A stretch of 64,000 nucleotides of DNA from Aphanomyces cochlioides. Lineage: Eukaryota > Oomycota > Saprolegniomycetes > Saprolegniales > Verrucalvaceae. The stretch covers positions 434,001 to 498,000 of the forward strand of contig JAHQRK010000033.1 of assembly GCA_019828595.1 (NCBI GenBank), in the 5' to 3' direction. The notes below the pieces were generated by a model. That model saw nothing but the letters and a program-made list of their open reading frames with translations. It was not told where the DNA came from and did not search any database. Positions 9,513 to 19,757 of the stretch are shown piece after piece. Within the stretch, counting starts at the first letter, position 1, and every line of letters starts with the position of its first letter. Made by a program: the position numbers and the translations under genes.

Positions 9513-10103
9513 ATGCTATTATACAGTTTTGTTCTGACGTCGAGCGTGACGGAGAATCATAAGCGTCGATGGTGGTGCCGTGTTGATGGATGCGTTCACA
9601 CGGGTCCCTTTTCCAACAGTCAATTCCCAAATCATGTGATGAAAATACACCCGGATGTTCGTTGGTTTTACGGCGGTCGCGAAGTGTATGGCGCCTTGGT
9701 CGGTGAGGACAATCCAGACGCTCCACCTCGTCGCCAACGCAAATCTGTCGTTTCCAGCAGCCCAGCAGTGAGCAACAATGCGACTGTCACCACCACCACG
9801 GACGAAGAGAAGGAAATCCTCGACCAAGTAGAGCAGAAGGAAATCCTCGACCAAGTGGAGCGCGAACATGCTCATGCGGAAACGAGTGTTCGACTTGGTC
9901 TTGTGTTATGCCGTCGATTGAGAATTGACACCGTAGCAACTGTTGGAAACATCTTACACGATGTTCTCGACCAACGTCGCCCCAACTCCACTGAAGCTTC
10001 ACTTGGGGAAGAAGACCATTCGACAGAACTACCTGTGCCTGCCCGATGGAGCGAGAGAACGTCCGTTCCAGCGCGTAAAAAGGGGAAAGCTCGTAAGTGC
10101 TAG
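9513..10103 (+). CDS. C2H2-like zinc-finger protein carried by the MULE
   Basis: A 196-codon ORF opening at ATG 9513; a later start is possible because the first ~17 residues are unremarkable. Near the N-terminus is a zinc-finger-like pattern, C-x4-C then H-x3-H (WWCRVDGC ... NHVMKIHP). The middle is S/T/V-rich. EILDQVEQKEILDQVE comes from a 27-bp tandem duplication (about 9810-9862). The C-terminus is basic (RKKGKARKC). It lies between the MULE left TIR and the convergent transposase, the arrangement of the two genes in maize MuDR, so it may be an accessory MULE gene or a captured host gene. I do not recognise a specific family. Confidence 0.5.
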   Translation: MLLYSFVLTSSVTENHKRRWWCRVDGCVHTGPFSNSQFPNHVMKIHPDVRWFYGGREVYGALVGEDNPDAPPRRQRKSVVSSSPAVSNNATVTTTTDEEKEILDQVEQKEILDQVEREHAHAETSVRLGLVLCRRLRIDTVATVGNILHDVLDQRRPNSTEASLGEEDHSTELPVPARWSERTSVPARKKGKARKC

Positions 10104-10623
10104 AGTCTCTTATAATAGGATTAATGAACATTTTCCTCTTTGATTCTTTCACGACTGTGTATTTTCTGAGATATCTCACAGTAGATTGCATTAGTACAAA
10201 CTTTATATACTAGTAATGTATGTATATGTCAAGTATAATAATAAATATAACAGTTCATAACATGATAGAATGGTATCACCGTGATTTAATGGTACACAAT
10301 AAATGTTACTCATGGTGATGTACTGTTAGCAAACATATGTAATGTTACATCACGTATGTCCCATTATGTAATAGTATGTACGGGATGTTTTAGTACATAT
10401 TAATAGTTGATAATACATATACTGAGATGTAATACAATAGTATAATATATATATGATGTTACTCCACACTTTTCACAATTTTAATGTAAACGAATGTAAT
10501 ATTGAACATGATTGTTCATTACATAAATTAACATGAGGTTAAAGTACTATTTAGAACGATTGAGTGTGCCATTGAATGATCTCAAACGACGCTTTATGTA
10601 TTATCCAGAAGATGTAGTTATGA

Positions 10624-10627
10624 CAAC
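10624..10627 (+). repeat. 4-bp TSD of the gypsy element (CAAC)
   Basis: CAAC at 10624-10627 and 21941-21944 directly flank the two LTRs. Joining the flanks restores continuous MULE 3' sequence just downstream of the transposase stop. Confidence 0.7.
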
Positions 10628-11496
10628 TGTGATAGGGGTGAGAGAGATAGAAGGCTCGCTCGGCACAAGGATAATGGGTATAGTTCTTTGATGTACGGCT
10701 TTCGACTCCTATGGGGTGAGGCCAAGCTCAAACAACGTGGGGGAAAGCGGGGGAAAGATGAACTCGGGGGAGCTCGGGAGGATAAATGAAGTCTTGCTGC
10801 CCGACAAGACTGTGCCAAACTTGGGCACGGGTACAGGGCAATACAGGGTGGAAACAGTACGAGAGGGAAACAGTACAAAGGTCGACGCACACAATGAAAG
10901 GTACACACAACCGACACAGGACACCGCAGCAGCAAATAAAGACAGTCAGCGGCTCCAACAACACTTCTTGGCGTAGTCAACGTCACGGTAGTGTAAGTAC
11001 GATCTCAGTGATCCATACAAAGCAAAAGCGGAAGTTTTTTATCATCATTAACTACAGATTCTCTACACCTTGTGATTCTGAGCTTCTCCTTGCACTCGTT
11101 TCTTTACACTGCTGATTGCTCAAACTCGAGATGGCTGGCCTTCACAGCTCTGAGCCCACCATTGGCACAAAAGAGGGCTTCATCAGGCCCACATTGGCTG
11201 GCATCCTCGTGTTTTCCCAAGCTCCGGGTTGTCGGCGTTCGAGCCGGTGTCGATGATCGGTGCTCCATTGTGTCCGAGGTCATGATTGGCTTGTTTCATG
11301 TCTTTTGAACCTGATTGGTGGTTCGAGATCATGACCCAGGTCGCATCTTCGCTTGGAGCGGATGCTCGTCTTTCCTTGTACTTGGCCTCATCGTGTTCTC
11401 GTCGGCTAAGTTGGGACTTCAACTGAGCGAAAACATCCTTCGCTGTCCGATCTTCACCTCATTCATGTCTTCTATCTTGAGATTTTCTTTCTCACA
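10628..11496 (-). repeat. 3' LTR of the gypsy element
   Basis: 869 bp, beginning TGTGAGAAAG and ending CCTATCACA in element direction. It differs from the 5' LTR by only scattered single bases. ORFs found within it are by-products of LTR sequence, not genes. Confidence 0.9.
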
Positions 11497-11669
11497 AGCC
11501 ACCCTGGTCTTGGTGCGACTCTGCACGAGGAGCGCCAGACCACTGCATTGCTGGCTGGGTACACTGTACGTCTTGTATCGACTTTTCTGGCCAGTTTTCT
11601 CGGCACTTCGCCCGACTTCGCCAGATTTGTTTTCGTCTTCAGACCCTTTGTATTCTTTGTGTCGGGCTG

Positions 11670-12298
11670 ATGCTGGCTTCAACCGGCCAAGCGCGGCTGG
11701 CTTCGTCTCGTGCTAGTGTATCTTCAAATGATCGTCAATCCAAACCCACCCCTGCTGCATCATCAAACTCACGAGGGCGTCGCTCAACCACGTTGCCAGC
11801 GTCATCGTCATTCGCTGAGGGGGAGACAACCTCATCTCAGCGTCGCCAGTCGCCACGGACGGAGCCAGGGCAGGTGCCACAAGCTTCTGGTGCGCCTTCG
11901 CTGCATTCCACTGATACGACTTCCAACCAAATCGTTCTGGCCCAGCGGCCCACAGCCCAAGATCTGAACTTCATAATCAAGGCCTCCACATCACTCAGTT
12001 GGATTTGCGTATTTCTGACCAAGGGCGTCATTTGGAACGAGCTGACATACGCATACAGGAGCTGAGTGCTGAAGTCGACCGCTTAACTCAAGCGGTGGCT
12101 TTGTTGTCGGTCAGCGAAGGCAGGCCTCGTCGGCGCCCCCAAGGTCCTCCGTGTGGTTTGCTCACTCGCCGTGGCACTCCATGCGCTAACCCTTTGGCCT
12201 CTTGCGTCCATAGGGCTGCTGGTCGTCATCTTGAACAAAAACATCGTGCACACTCAGATAATCAGTCGACCACGGATGATGAGAGCGACCACTTGTAA
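11670..12298 (+). pseudogene. Antisense ORF 1 of the gypsy 3' region, Cys/His motif
   Basis: The ORF lies opposite to gag-pol. One frame (ATG 11670) gives an S/T-rich segment. A second frame, entered near 11950, continues with a helical stretch (ERADIRIQELSAEVDRLTQA) and ends with a Cys/His cluster: C-x9-C-x6-C-x-H-x5-H, including GTPCANPLASCVHR. The stop is at 12298. A frame change is needed to join them, so the gene is broken or spliced. The cluster matches one in the second antisense ORF (16319 onwards). Function is unknown; possibly nucleic-acid or protein binding. Confidence 0.5.
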
Positions 12299-12300
12299 TC

Positions 12301-12516
12301 GATAAAGATAGCGCATTGTCAATTGTATCGTCAATCACCTCGGTTTTCTGTTTTGCGTTCTCATGGTCACTGCAACATCGCATCACGGTTCGGTCTTCCA
12401 GTTGTCTCGTCTTTTCTGTTTTCTGTTCTTTGGTCACCACCTTTCTCCTTCCTTATTTCGCCTTGATCAGTTATTCACGATTTTGATCTGCCTTGCCCAA
12501 ACGAAATAACTCATCC
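12301..12516. other. Gap between the antisense ORFs
   Basis: About 215 bp between the stop of antisense ORF 1 and the ATG of antisense ORF 2. It is pyrimidine-rich on the + strand. Nothing else is recognised. Confidence 0.4.
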
Positions 12517-13398
12517 ATGGCTGACCAATTTCACCAAGATCAAGTGGCGAATGACGCCGTTCTCATTGACGACGCTATGGCTCTTGTTGAAGAGCTCCGG
12601 GCAGCCACCTCTGGGGACGATCTTGTCAACAGAATTCGAGTTTACGAGGAGGGAGCCATGATAAGGGAGCGCCAAAATGCTGAACGTTACGAGTCCATCA
12701 ACGGATCGCCTGCCACTTATCTGCACCAGCATTTGGACGAAGCCGTCGAGATCATGCAACGCTTCGACCACTCCATGTCCCAAGTGGTGGATCTAGCGCA
12801 CGAGGATTACACAAATGCAATGGTGGTGGACGGCGAAAAACGAGCTCAATACGCTGACAACGTCGTAACTTCCACTGCAGCGTATGATCAAATCTTGTCC
12901 AACCTTTTCAACATCATGAATTGGGAAGTCCGCCGGGCCCATCGCATCGAAAGCTTGCATACCCAGGAGATTGTTTTGGAGGATGCGGTGGTGCAGGCGC
13001 AAAGCCAGTTGGAACGGGTTCCGGATAATCTTCCGGCCCACGGCATGTATCAACGATGGATGCAGCGATTGCATGATCTCCTGGACGGCATTCGAGGTCA
13101 GATTGAAGCGGACACGGAGATCGTTAGACGTTTGGCACGTGGACGCCAAGCTGCAAGACGCATGGAGATGGAGCTTGCGAAGGATCCAGCCGTTACGTTT
13201 CATGACCGAATTGGCTTCCATCGCCGAGAAATTGTCGACCTGACTATTTCTTCCCGTCCTCATCGCCTAACGCCGAAGACGGTGCGGCCGACGGTGCACA
13301 GCTCAACATCAAAAGAGAAGCTGGTGTAGAACAGGCTGAAGGGGAGGTTGAGGTCGGTTCTGGCAGCGGGACCCTTCAAGACGACGATCTTTCAATTA

Positions 13399-15670
13399 CA
13401 GGGAGCGACGTTGAATAACAGCGCGTATGAGCTTTTTGATTGGCCACGAAATTGGACTTATATGGCCAATCATATCGAGCTTATCAAACCCCTGAATAAA
13501 AATACGACATCTGGTTCATTGACAAAATATAAATTGTAGCAGTTTATTTGTTGATAAGAGAAAATTCACATAGATGATCCTTGAAACAACGAAACAGTTA
13601 ACAAAGGTCACAAGGTATTAAAGGTTGCATATTTAAATCATGCCGAACTTCAAGAAGGAGAATTCGTGCATCCATTCAAAGGTCAGACATCTCATCCCAA
13701 TTTTAAAAATGGATAAAATAATCTATACTTTAATCAATATAATACGATATATTTTATTTTAAATACCTTGTTTAAAATATCACAATATTCTACAACCAGT
13801 CGTTCATTTAGACATCATGTTCTTTCAATCAAGCGTTGTATTTCTACTGTGCTTTACCTCTACGTCGACTCATGGACACCAGATCAATTCACTTCCCTAT
13901 TTCCTGTCAAACAGTCGCATGCTCGTCTTAATCCCTCTTCGGGGGGGGGTCTGCCCCAAGCCACCGACATCGCTACCCTACACCTTGGTTCTCTAGGACA
14001 CAGTTCCCCGCGAGAATAGACCAGGGCAACAGGTCAACAGTGCTACTGTCGTTTGGAAATCCAAAGTTATCTTTGGGTGGGGCACCCAGACTTTAGTAAA
14101 AAAACTCTTTGGCGGGATATCATTTTAATTTTAATAAATCTTTTTTTGTTCTGTGTTCTAAAATGGTGTTTAGTTTCCTAAACATCATTTTAACTCATTT
14201 TAAATAAAGTGTGAAAGCATTGTTGTAGACAATGCTTTTAAACACTTTAGAAAACTATTCTTTTATATTTTAGAAATGGAATCTCTTTCTAAATTTAAAT
14301 AAAATAACCTATTTAAAAAAGAACTCAAGAGTTCTTAAAAGAGAAAAAGAACATGTATAGATTTAAATCGACAAATCCTTTTTGAAACTCGCTCGCACTT
14401 CATCTTCGGATATCATGCTCCAAGCTCGAATGGCCCTTTCGATCATAACAATTCGCTTTTCTTTTGCAGTTGTGGCTGTGACATCAGACATGATCCACAA
14501 ATCTCGCAAGTGTTGCTTGAAAGGCCCCATGATAGAAACGTCTAATGGCTGGCAGTGCGAGGTACTGTTGGGGGGCAGAGGGTAAAGTACACTTCCAAGT
14601 TCGTCACCAATGATGCGTTCGCTTTCGTTGCTGACATGACAGTCAAAATTGTCCACCAAGAGAACAGATGGATCCTCAATGTTGTCGGCCAGTACATCGC
14701 GCAGATACGTCTTCCACACATTTCCATTCATCCACGCCTTCAGTTGCATGTAATAGAAATGACCAGCTGGGTAGCTGTCAAACTCGTTCTTCTCAATTGA
14801 GCCACCGTCGACACCACGAATGATAAACACAATTGGCAGTTTCAGACCATCGTCACGCACTGTGAGTAAAGCTATAATTCGACGTGAATGCTTATCACCG
14901 GACGCAACATAACTTCCACCACCACGAACGGCCCATATAGTCTTGGGACACATGTCGAAATAAATGCCAGTTTCGTCAGCATTGTACAAACAGTTTGTTG
15001 GCAAGTCAGCATGCTTTTCAGAGAATTCTGTGGCGAAGGCACGTCGCGTCTCTTCAAGATCGATTTGTGTCTTCTTTTGACGACAGATGCGCTGACGAGT
15101 AAAGTCGTGGCGATGAGCGAAATTTTGGAGAAGACGAAGCAAGGATTTGTAGCCAGATGACCTTGTTGTAACATAATCCTGAAGCCAAGTGTTGTGATTC
15201 ACGCGGAGGTAATTGACAAGGTGAGCGGTCGTCACGGCCTTCTCTTCACGTCTTAAGTCACGGACATAAATTGCAAGTTCGTAGCTGTCAGGGATGATTG
15301 GCTTGGCCCCACAGTTGCCAGTATTCTTCTTTCGTGCCTTTGATCCCTTGAAATTTTTCAGCTTGTCAATGTCCCGAATCCATTCACGCAAGGAGCTCTC
15401 GTTCCATCCGGTAATTCTTGCGGCTTCGCGAACAGATGTGCTTTCAGCGATGGTAACAGCACGCAACTTCTCAGCAATGGTAGGTCTAGCACGTCGAGTC
15501 TTGGTAGCATTCATCCGAGGCTATCAATTTTCGCGGTTGTCAAATTCAAAAGAATGGGAAATTGTGCCGCGAAAAATTTAGCCAATACAATTTTGTTATC
15601 AGAAATAAAGATCTATGATTGGTCAATTCAAATTTAATTGTGCCACGCTGTTATTCAACGTCGCTCCCTG
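13399..15670 (-). mobile_element. pogo-family DNA transposon, apparently intact
   Basis: 2272 bp with 26-bp perfect terminal inverted repeats (CAGGGAGCGACGTTGAATAA...) flanked by TA on both sides (13397-13398 and 15671-15672). One transposase ORF is on the minus strand. The stretch 13540-14362, downstream of the ORF, is AT-rich and non-coding. It interrupts antisense ORF 2 of the gypsy element without loss of flanking bases, so it is the youngest layer of the nest. Confidence 0.93.
14363..15514 (-). CDS. pogo/DDE_1 transposase
   Basis: 383 codons, a normal length for the family, starting at ATG 15514. The N-terminal ~60 residues form a helix-turn-helix DNA-binding region (SVREAARITGWNESSLREW). 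The catalytic core shows NADETGIYF (first Asp, about residue 170), VLLVDNFDCH (second Asp) and LPPNSTSHCQPLDVSIMGPFK-type sequence carrying the third Asp, giving the DDxD pattern of pogo/Tigger. It would cut at the 26-bp TIRs and insert at TA. No frameshift or stop is seen, so it may be active. A truncated relative lies at 3530-4036. Confidence 0.93.
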   Translation of the reverse strand: MNATKTRRARPTIAEKLRAVTIAESTSVREAARITGWNESSLREWIRDIDKLKNFKGSKARKKNTGNCGAKPIIPDSYELAIYVRDLRREEKAVTTAHLVNYLRVNHNTWLQDYVTTRSSGYKSLLRLLQNFAHRHDFTRQRICRQKKTQIDLEETRRAFATEFSEKHADLPTNCLYNADETGIYFDMCPKTIWAVRGGGSYVASGDKHSRRIIALLTVRDDGLKLPIVFIIRGVDGGSIEKNEFDSYPAGHFYYMQLKAWMNGNVWKTYLRDVLADNIEDPSVLLVDNFDCHVSNESERIIGDELGSVLYPLPPNSTSHCQPLDVSIMGPFKQHLRDLWIMSDVTATTAKEKRIVMIERAIRAWSMISEDEVRASFKKDLSI

Positions 15671-16739
15671 TACTCCAGCGACACATGGTCATTCTTGGCT
15701 TTCTGAGGACACGTCTTGTAGCAGTCAAGATCAAGGATGGGACGCCAAATCCGATGGTTCAAGCGAGGAAAAGTCAGGGAATGACAAAGGGACGAAGTCA
15801 GGGCAGCAAAGAAAGTCAAAGGGGAAGTCGGCACTCAAAAGAACGGCTCAGCGAGGACCTGGCACCTCTCCACCGCGAAAGATCATCAAGACCAAACACG
15901 CTCGACCTTCATTGCGAACTCCAAAAGCCCGTAAAGATGGATACTTGGCCCTTGAAGATGCGAGCTCCGATGAGGAACTTACGACTCTGATCAGGACATC
16001 GACCAGTATCTCGCCCCTCGACTCGAGCGTTCGACTGTGGACAGCACTTTGCGGGCTTCCATAGAGAGTTTCGACCGGGGACTAGAGCATTATTGATCGG
16101 AGGTTCCTCCTGGCCCCGCAGCTTACAATTTCCTCGGTGCGATTTCTGAACTGTTCCATTCTTATGGTGCCATGATTCGAACCTTGATGCGCCAAGTTCA
16201 CGAACTTCGCTATCCTTCGGGACCCCGCACACCAGCTGAATTGGACCAAATCCGTGATCGCTTGCAACAGCGGATAAATGTGGCTGATCTTCCTGCTCCA
16301 ACTCCCACCTCCACTCGCCTATGTAACGGGCGAATGTCGGACGGGTCAAAATGTCAACTGCCTTGGGATGCGTGTTTTCTCCGGCACGAGCGAGTGCACC
16401 ATGACGATCCTGTCTGCACCCGTTGCTATGGTCAAAGCGCAAAGGTGGGGAAACAAGGCCAATGTGCCAACAACTGGCTCCACTGTCGGGTTCACAACCC
16501 CAAGTACTTGGCGAAATACCACGCCATCCATGGCATGAAGCCTAATGACGACCGTGGGCTAGTGCGCAATCGATCCTCTCTCCTTCGCAGTATTGAGAAG
16601 CGATATGGGAACCAAACCTGGTCAGTCCGAGACCCACAGACGGGTCAGTACATTGACTTGGATGGCCCGCAACACCCCACAGCCTTCACTCTGCGTCGCC
16701 GTCGTGAAGGTTGGCGCAGTTGAGAAAATACATCGCGCT

Positions 16740-17120
16740 CAATATCGATCCTGATTTTGACTCCCAAGGCCCTGAAGGTCCACCAGACAATCATCCAGGC
16801 CCCTCAGGATCTGGGCAAGGCCCACCACCGGCGTCCGGAGCAACTGGTCAAGCACTTACAGTGTAACACTGTCGTTGTCTTTTCGGGGATGCAACCTTGC
16901 TTCGCCGGATTTCCTTCATGCAGCTTGGGTTAATAAGGGAGTTAAGGTCACTCCATCCTTCGTTTTGCTTGTCTTTGTTTTTCTTCATCATGTAGTATAT
17001 GCATTTGCAAATATAGAAGATTGACCACCCTAGTTGAGTCGTACATCGTCGTCAGGCGGGGGTGGCTCATCTTGTTTTTCTTCCACAGTTTCGCCTTCCT
17101 CGAAGTTCATATCATCATCA
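16740..17120. other. Gypsy linker between integrase end and antisense ORF 2
   Basis: The ~380 bp between the end of antisense ORF 2 and the integrase stop (17125) contain no supported ORF on either strand. A P/G-rich reading frame just after 16740 suggests the tail of the antisense gene may extend here in another frame. Confidence 0.35.
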
Positions 17121-17124
17121 ACCA

Positions 17125-17916
17125 TCATGCCCATCGACTCACACGCAGCCAATCTTTCTCGAACGACGTCAACAACTCTGAAGCGGGGAGAAGGGAGGCA
17201 GCAATCCACGACCACGGGCCATTTTTCTCCGTTTGTACCTCGAACACTTTCGACCGAGTGTAGCGGATGTCTCGCACTCCAAAAATTTCCATAAATGGTT
17301 CTCCCGGCTCAAATGAATCTTCGGGAAGGTACATCTCCTCATCAAAGTCCACAGGGGGCTGAGTGTCAAGGACATCAACAGGTCGTGGAGTGTAAGTTCG
17401 ATAAAGCTTCAGGCGACTGTCATGGACTTCAGATTGTTGCCTATGATTTTTCTGCCTTCGCCTTCCTTGCATCTCCAACACACTCGAGTAATTCGTTACT
17501 CTTTGGACCACCCTGAATGGCCCATGCCATAGATGGGCCAGCTTCTTCTTTACCCCAGGCTTCACTTGGTCAATGTATAGCCAAACCTTGTCGCCAACTC
17601 GTATACGCTCTTCAATGACAGGTGAAATTCGTGCATTGCGTGCCTCAGCCCGTCCACGCACTGCAGCTTTTAATAGTTCTCGAGCAGCCTTCTGAGCGTG
17701 GACATGCTGGTCTAGGATTGCTAGCCTCCATAGCCTGACGTCTGGATCTTCATGTGTTTCAGGCAGGGGTAGAGAGGCGGTAAGTGTCGTGAATGGATCC
17801 CATCCATGCATCAAGAAGAACGGGGTCTCGCCTCTCGTCGCAGACCTCCCTTCTTCAGGACAATTACGATCGGCGAGCCCAGGGGGAATTTGAGAACGTG
17901 ATGAGCCCGTAATCAA
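17125..17916 (-). pseudogene. Gypsy integrase C-terminal part, fused to the RT start
   Basis: About 250 codons covering only the end of integrase. GETPFFLMHGWDP is the segment that follows the catalytic core in oomycete-type gypsy elements, and GDKVWLY ... KLAHLWHGPFRVV is the C-terminal GPY-like module. The remaining ~110 residues are acidic, ending at a TGA at 17125. Upstream, the sequence changes abruptly from RT (SPIVIVLKK, about 17870) to this integrase segment with no RT core, RNase H, zinc finger or DDE core between. This is one large internal deletion. Confidence 0.82.
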
Positions 17917-18648
17917 GCAATCCTTTCAGTAATTCAAACAGTTGCTTCAGATGCTCGGGCCGGACTCATCGAGCTCGTTGGGCGATGGGCTTTGCTCCCT
18001 TGACGTTGATGTCGCACACAGCTCCTCGAGCAGCAGGTGGTAAGCCATTTCCTGACTGAATGAAGTATTTCTGATATTTGGCCAGAACCTTCCGCATCTT
18101 CTCCTTCTCCTCGCCAGACTGGTCGGCTTCGCCATACTCCAAATCTTCTATCTTCACAGGCTCGGAGCAAGGAGTGATCTCCGGTATCAGGGCCAACTGA
18201 TTCTCCATTTCTTCAGGACTCATGTCGATCCCCTCACGTACCTGTAATTCGGGATCGCATTGGCTTTGATCGACATCGGGCACTGACTTGAGATTGAAAA
18301 TCTGAGGGTGAGGTAGGCTTCCCCCAAGCGGCATATCCTCGTCCTCACTTGGTGCACTCGACAAGGCTTCTTGGTCGAATTGTCTTCCTCTGGATCATCG
18401 TGGACAGATCCAATTCGCCTTCCTTCCTTCTCCATGTTATCACTTGCAACCTTGGAGGCTTGTAGAGATCGTAGTCCACTTTGAGTCAACAGCTGATTGG
18501 GGGGTTCTCGAGGTGATGATGGGGGGTAACTCCGGACAGCTTCCTGATAATGGTCGTCCCTCAATTTGTCTCTGAAACTGCGAGGAAAGCTGCCTTCGTA
18601 TACTTCATTTTCCCAAGCCCGGTATCGATTGCTGTTGACGCGAATCAT
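17870..18648 (-). pseudogene. Gypsy pol linker and N-terminal RT remnant
   Basis: Several frames together give the region before and at the start of RT: GNGLPPAARGAVCDI, then PIAQRAR, then after a 1-nt shift EHLKQLFELLKGLL and SNSPWA, then SPIVIVLKK. These are the conserved first blocks of Ty3/gypsy RT; the catalytic YxDD block is absent. The part from 18648 to 18360 is a poorly conserved linker. At least three frameshifts are needed, so this part is dead as well as truncated. Confidence 0.8.
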
Positions 18649-18672
18649 TTGGGTGTCAAGCGGTCTCTCTCA

Positions 18673-19639
18673 TCAGGCTGAAACAGCCCCGATGATTGTT
18701 CTAGGGAGTAGACTGACTCCATATTGGCTCACGTTGGTAACTCGGTAGGCTGCGGGCACTCGATTGGATCCAGTTAATGCTGTCGTAACCCATCGTCTTC
18801 CGCGATGAACCCAGTGAATGCAATCGGCTTCAATCGAATCGGGGATGGCCTTCAAAGGGACAATGATGGAGTCTCCTGGACTTATCCAAGTCTGTTTTGG
18901 GACTTGAACATATTGAATTGTCCCACGATGATAGCGAGTCGGTTGATGTAGCAGGGGAACCCATTCTCCATCGGGTAGACTCATTTCACGCCGATTCGTG
19001 TCAATGGTAATGCAAGCACGGGATAGAAAATCCATCCCGAGCACCATGTTGAACCCGACATCCCCCAAGTCGCACACGTCAAGCTCCAGGCAATAGACGA
19101 TTCCACGTCCCAAGGTGATCTTGACTGGTGCTGTCCCAATGGTACGTACGGAGTTCGATCCAAGTCCATCAATTCGAGTCGTTCTCCGACGATCGATCGG
19201 AAGTTTTAGCCACTCCACAGCCCGAATATCGAATATGGATCACGCTCATGTCGGCCCCAGTGTCGGCGAGGATCACCGTGTCTTCATTCATAATCTGAGC
19301 GCTCAGCAGCGCTTGGTGATGTCGGCCTTCGCCTTCCTTCGGCTCGGTAAGAAATCCCAACTCTTCGCCTTCATTCAACTCAAAACCCCAAGGCAGGATT
19401 GTGCGGTCCTTGGCGGCAAAATGGATTGATGGTATGACAGAGTTGGAATGGCGCGCTATATTCCATTTTACGGGGATCTTTTTCTCTAGAAGAGTGTTTC
19501 TTCTGGGGCTTGAAAGCAAGCGGGTTGATTTTTGTGGGGTTTTCTTGTTTTCTTGTTTTCTTCTTTTTGTAGTTTCTTGTATTTTCCTTCTTTTTCTGGG
19601 TTTTGTTTCTTGTTTGGTCGCGCTGGTAGTCCGGCACAA
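18673..19639 (-). pseudogene. Gypsy aspartic protease region, frameshifted
   Basis: After a K/T/Q-rich basic stretch comes the retropepsin active site VILADTGADMSVIH (about 19250). A frameshift near 19230 leads into EWLKLPIDRR and then GFNMVLGMDFLSRA, the second conserved protease block. It would have released Gag and Pol from the polyprotein. It lies between gag (ending 19758) and the RT remnant. Confidence 0.8.
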
Positions 19640-19757
19640 TCGAGGTTCCGCGGGACCTCCGGACTTAGAATTTTAAACAATCCAGGGATGGCATTCCTTC
19701 AATGGCATGCGCTTCGAGAAACTCCTTCAATTCGGCCACCCTTTCTCGCTTCTCGCA

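Larger units (their letters stand above)
12517..16723 (+). pseudogene. Antisense ORF 2 of the gypsy 3' region, split by pogo
   Basis: It starts at ATG 12517 (MADQFHQDQVANDAV) and runs open to 13329 as a highly helical, coiled-coil-like protein of about 270 residues. A frame change near 13290 leads to QDDDLSI, where the pogo element interrupts it. Reading resumes in the same frame after 15672 (TPATHGHSW) with a basic S/K-rich linker. After further frame changes and a stop near 16095 it ends with NFLGAISELFHSYGAM, then C-x9-C-x6-C-x3-H-x3-H and a second Cys cluster (VCTRCYGQ ... CANNWLHC), stopping at 16723. Antisense genes in the 3' region of gypsy elements are known from plant Grande-type elements; any relation to those is inference. 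Confidence 0.5.

Noticed and set aside
10618..11682. ORFs of 70-130 codons in the LTRs (repeated at 21038-21866)
   Set aside because: Both strands and several frames are open over the same bases; they belong to LTR sequence and show no domain.
13920..13960. G-run (GGGGGGGG) in the pogo 3' region as a regulatory G-quadruplex
   Set aside because: A single homopolymer with no repeated G-tract pattern; nothing supports a function.
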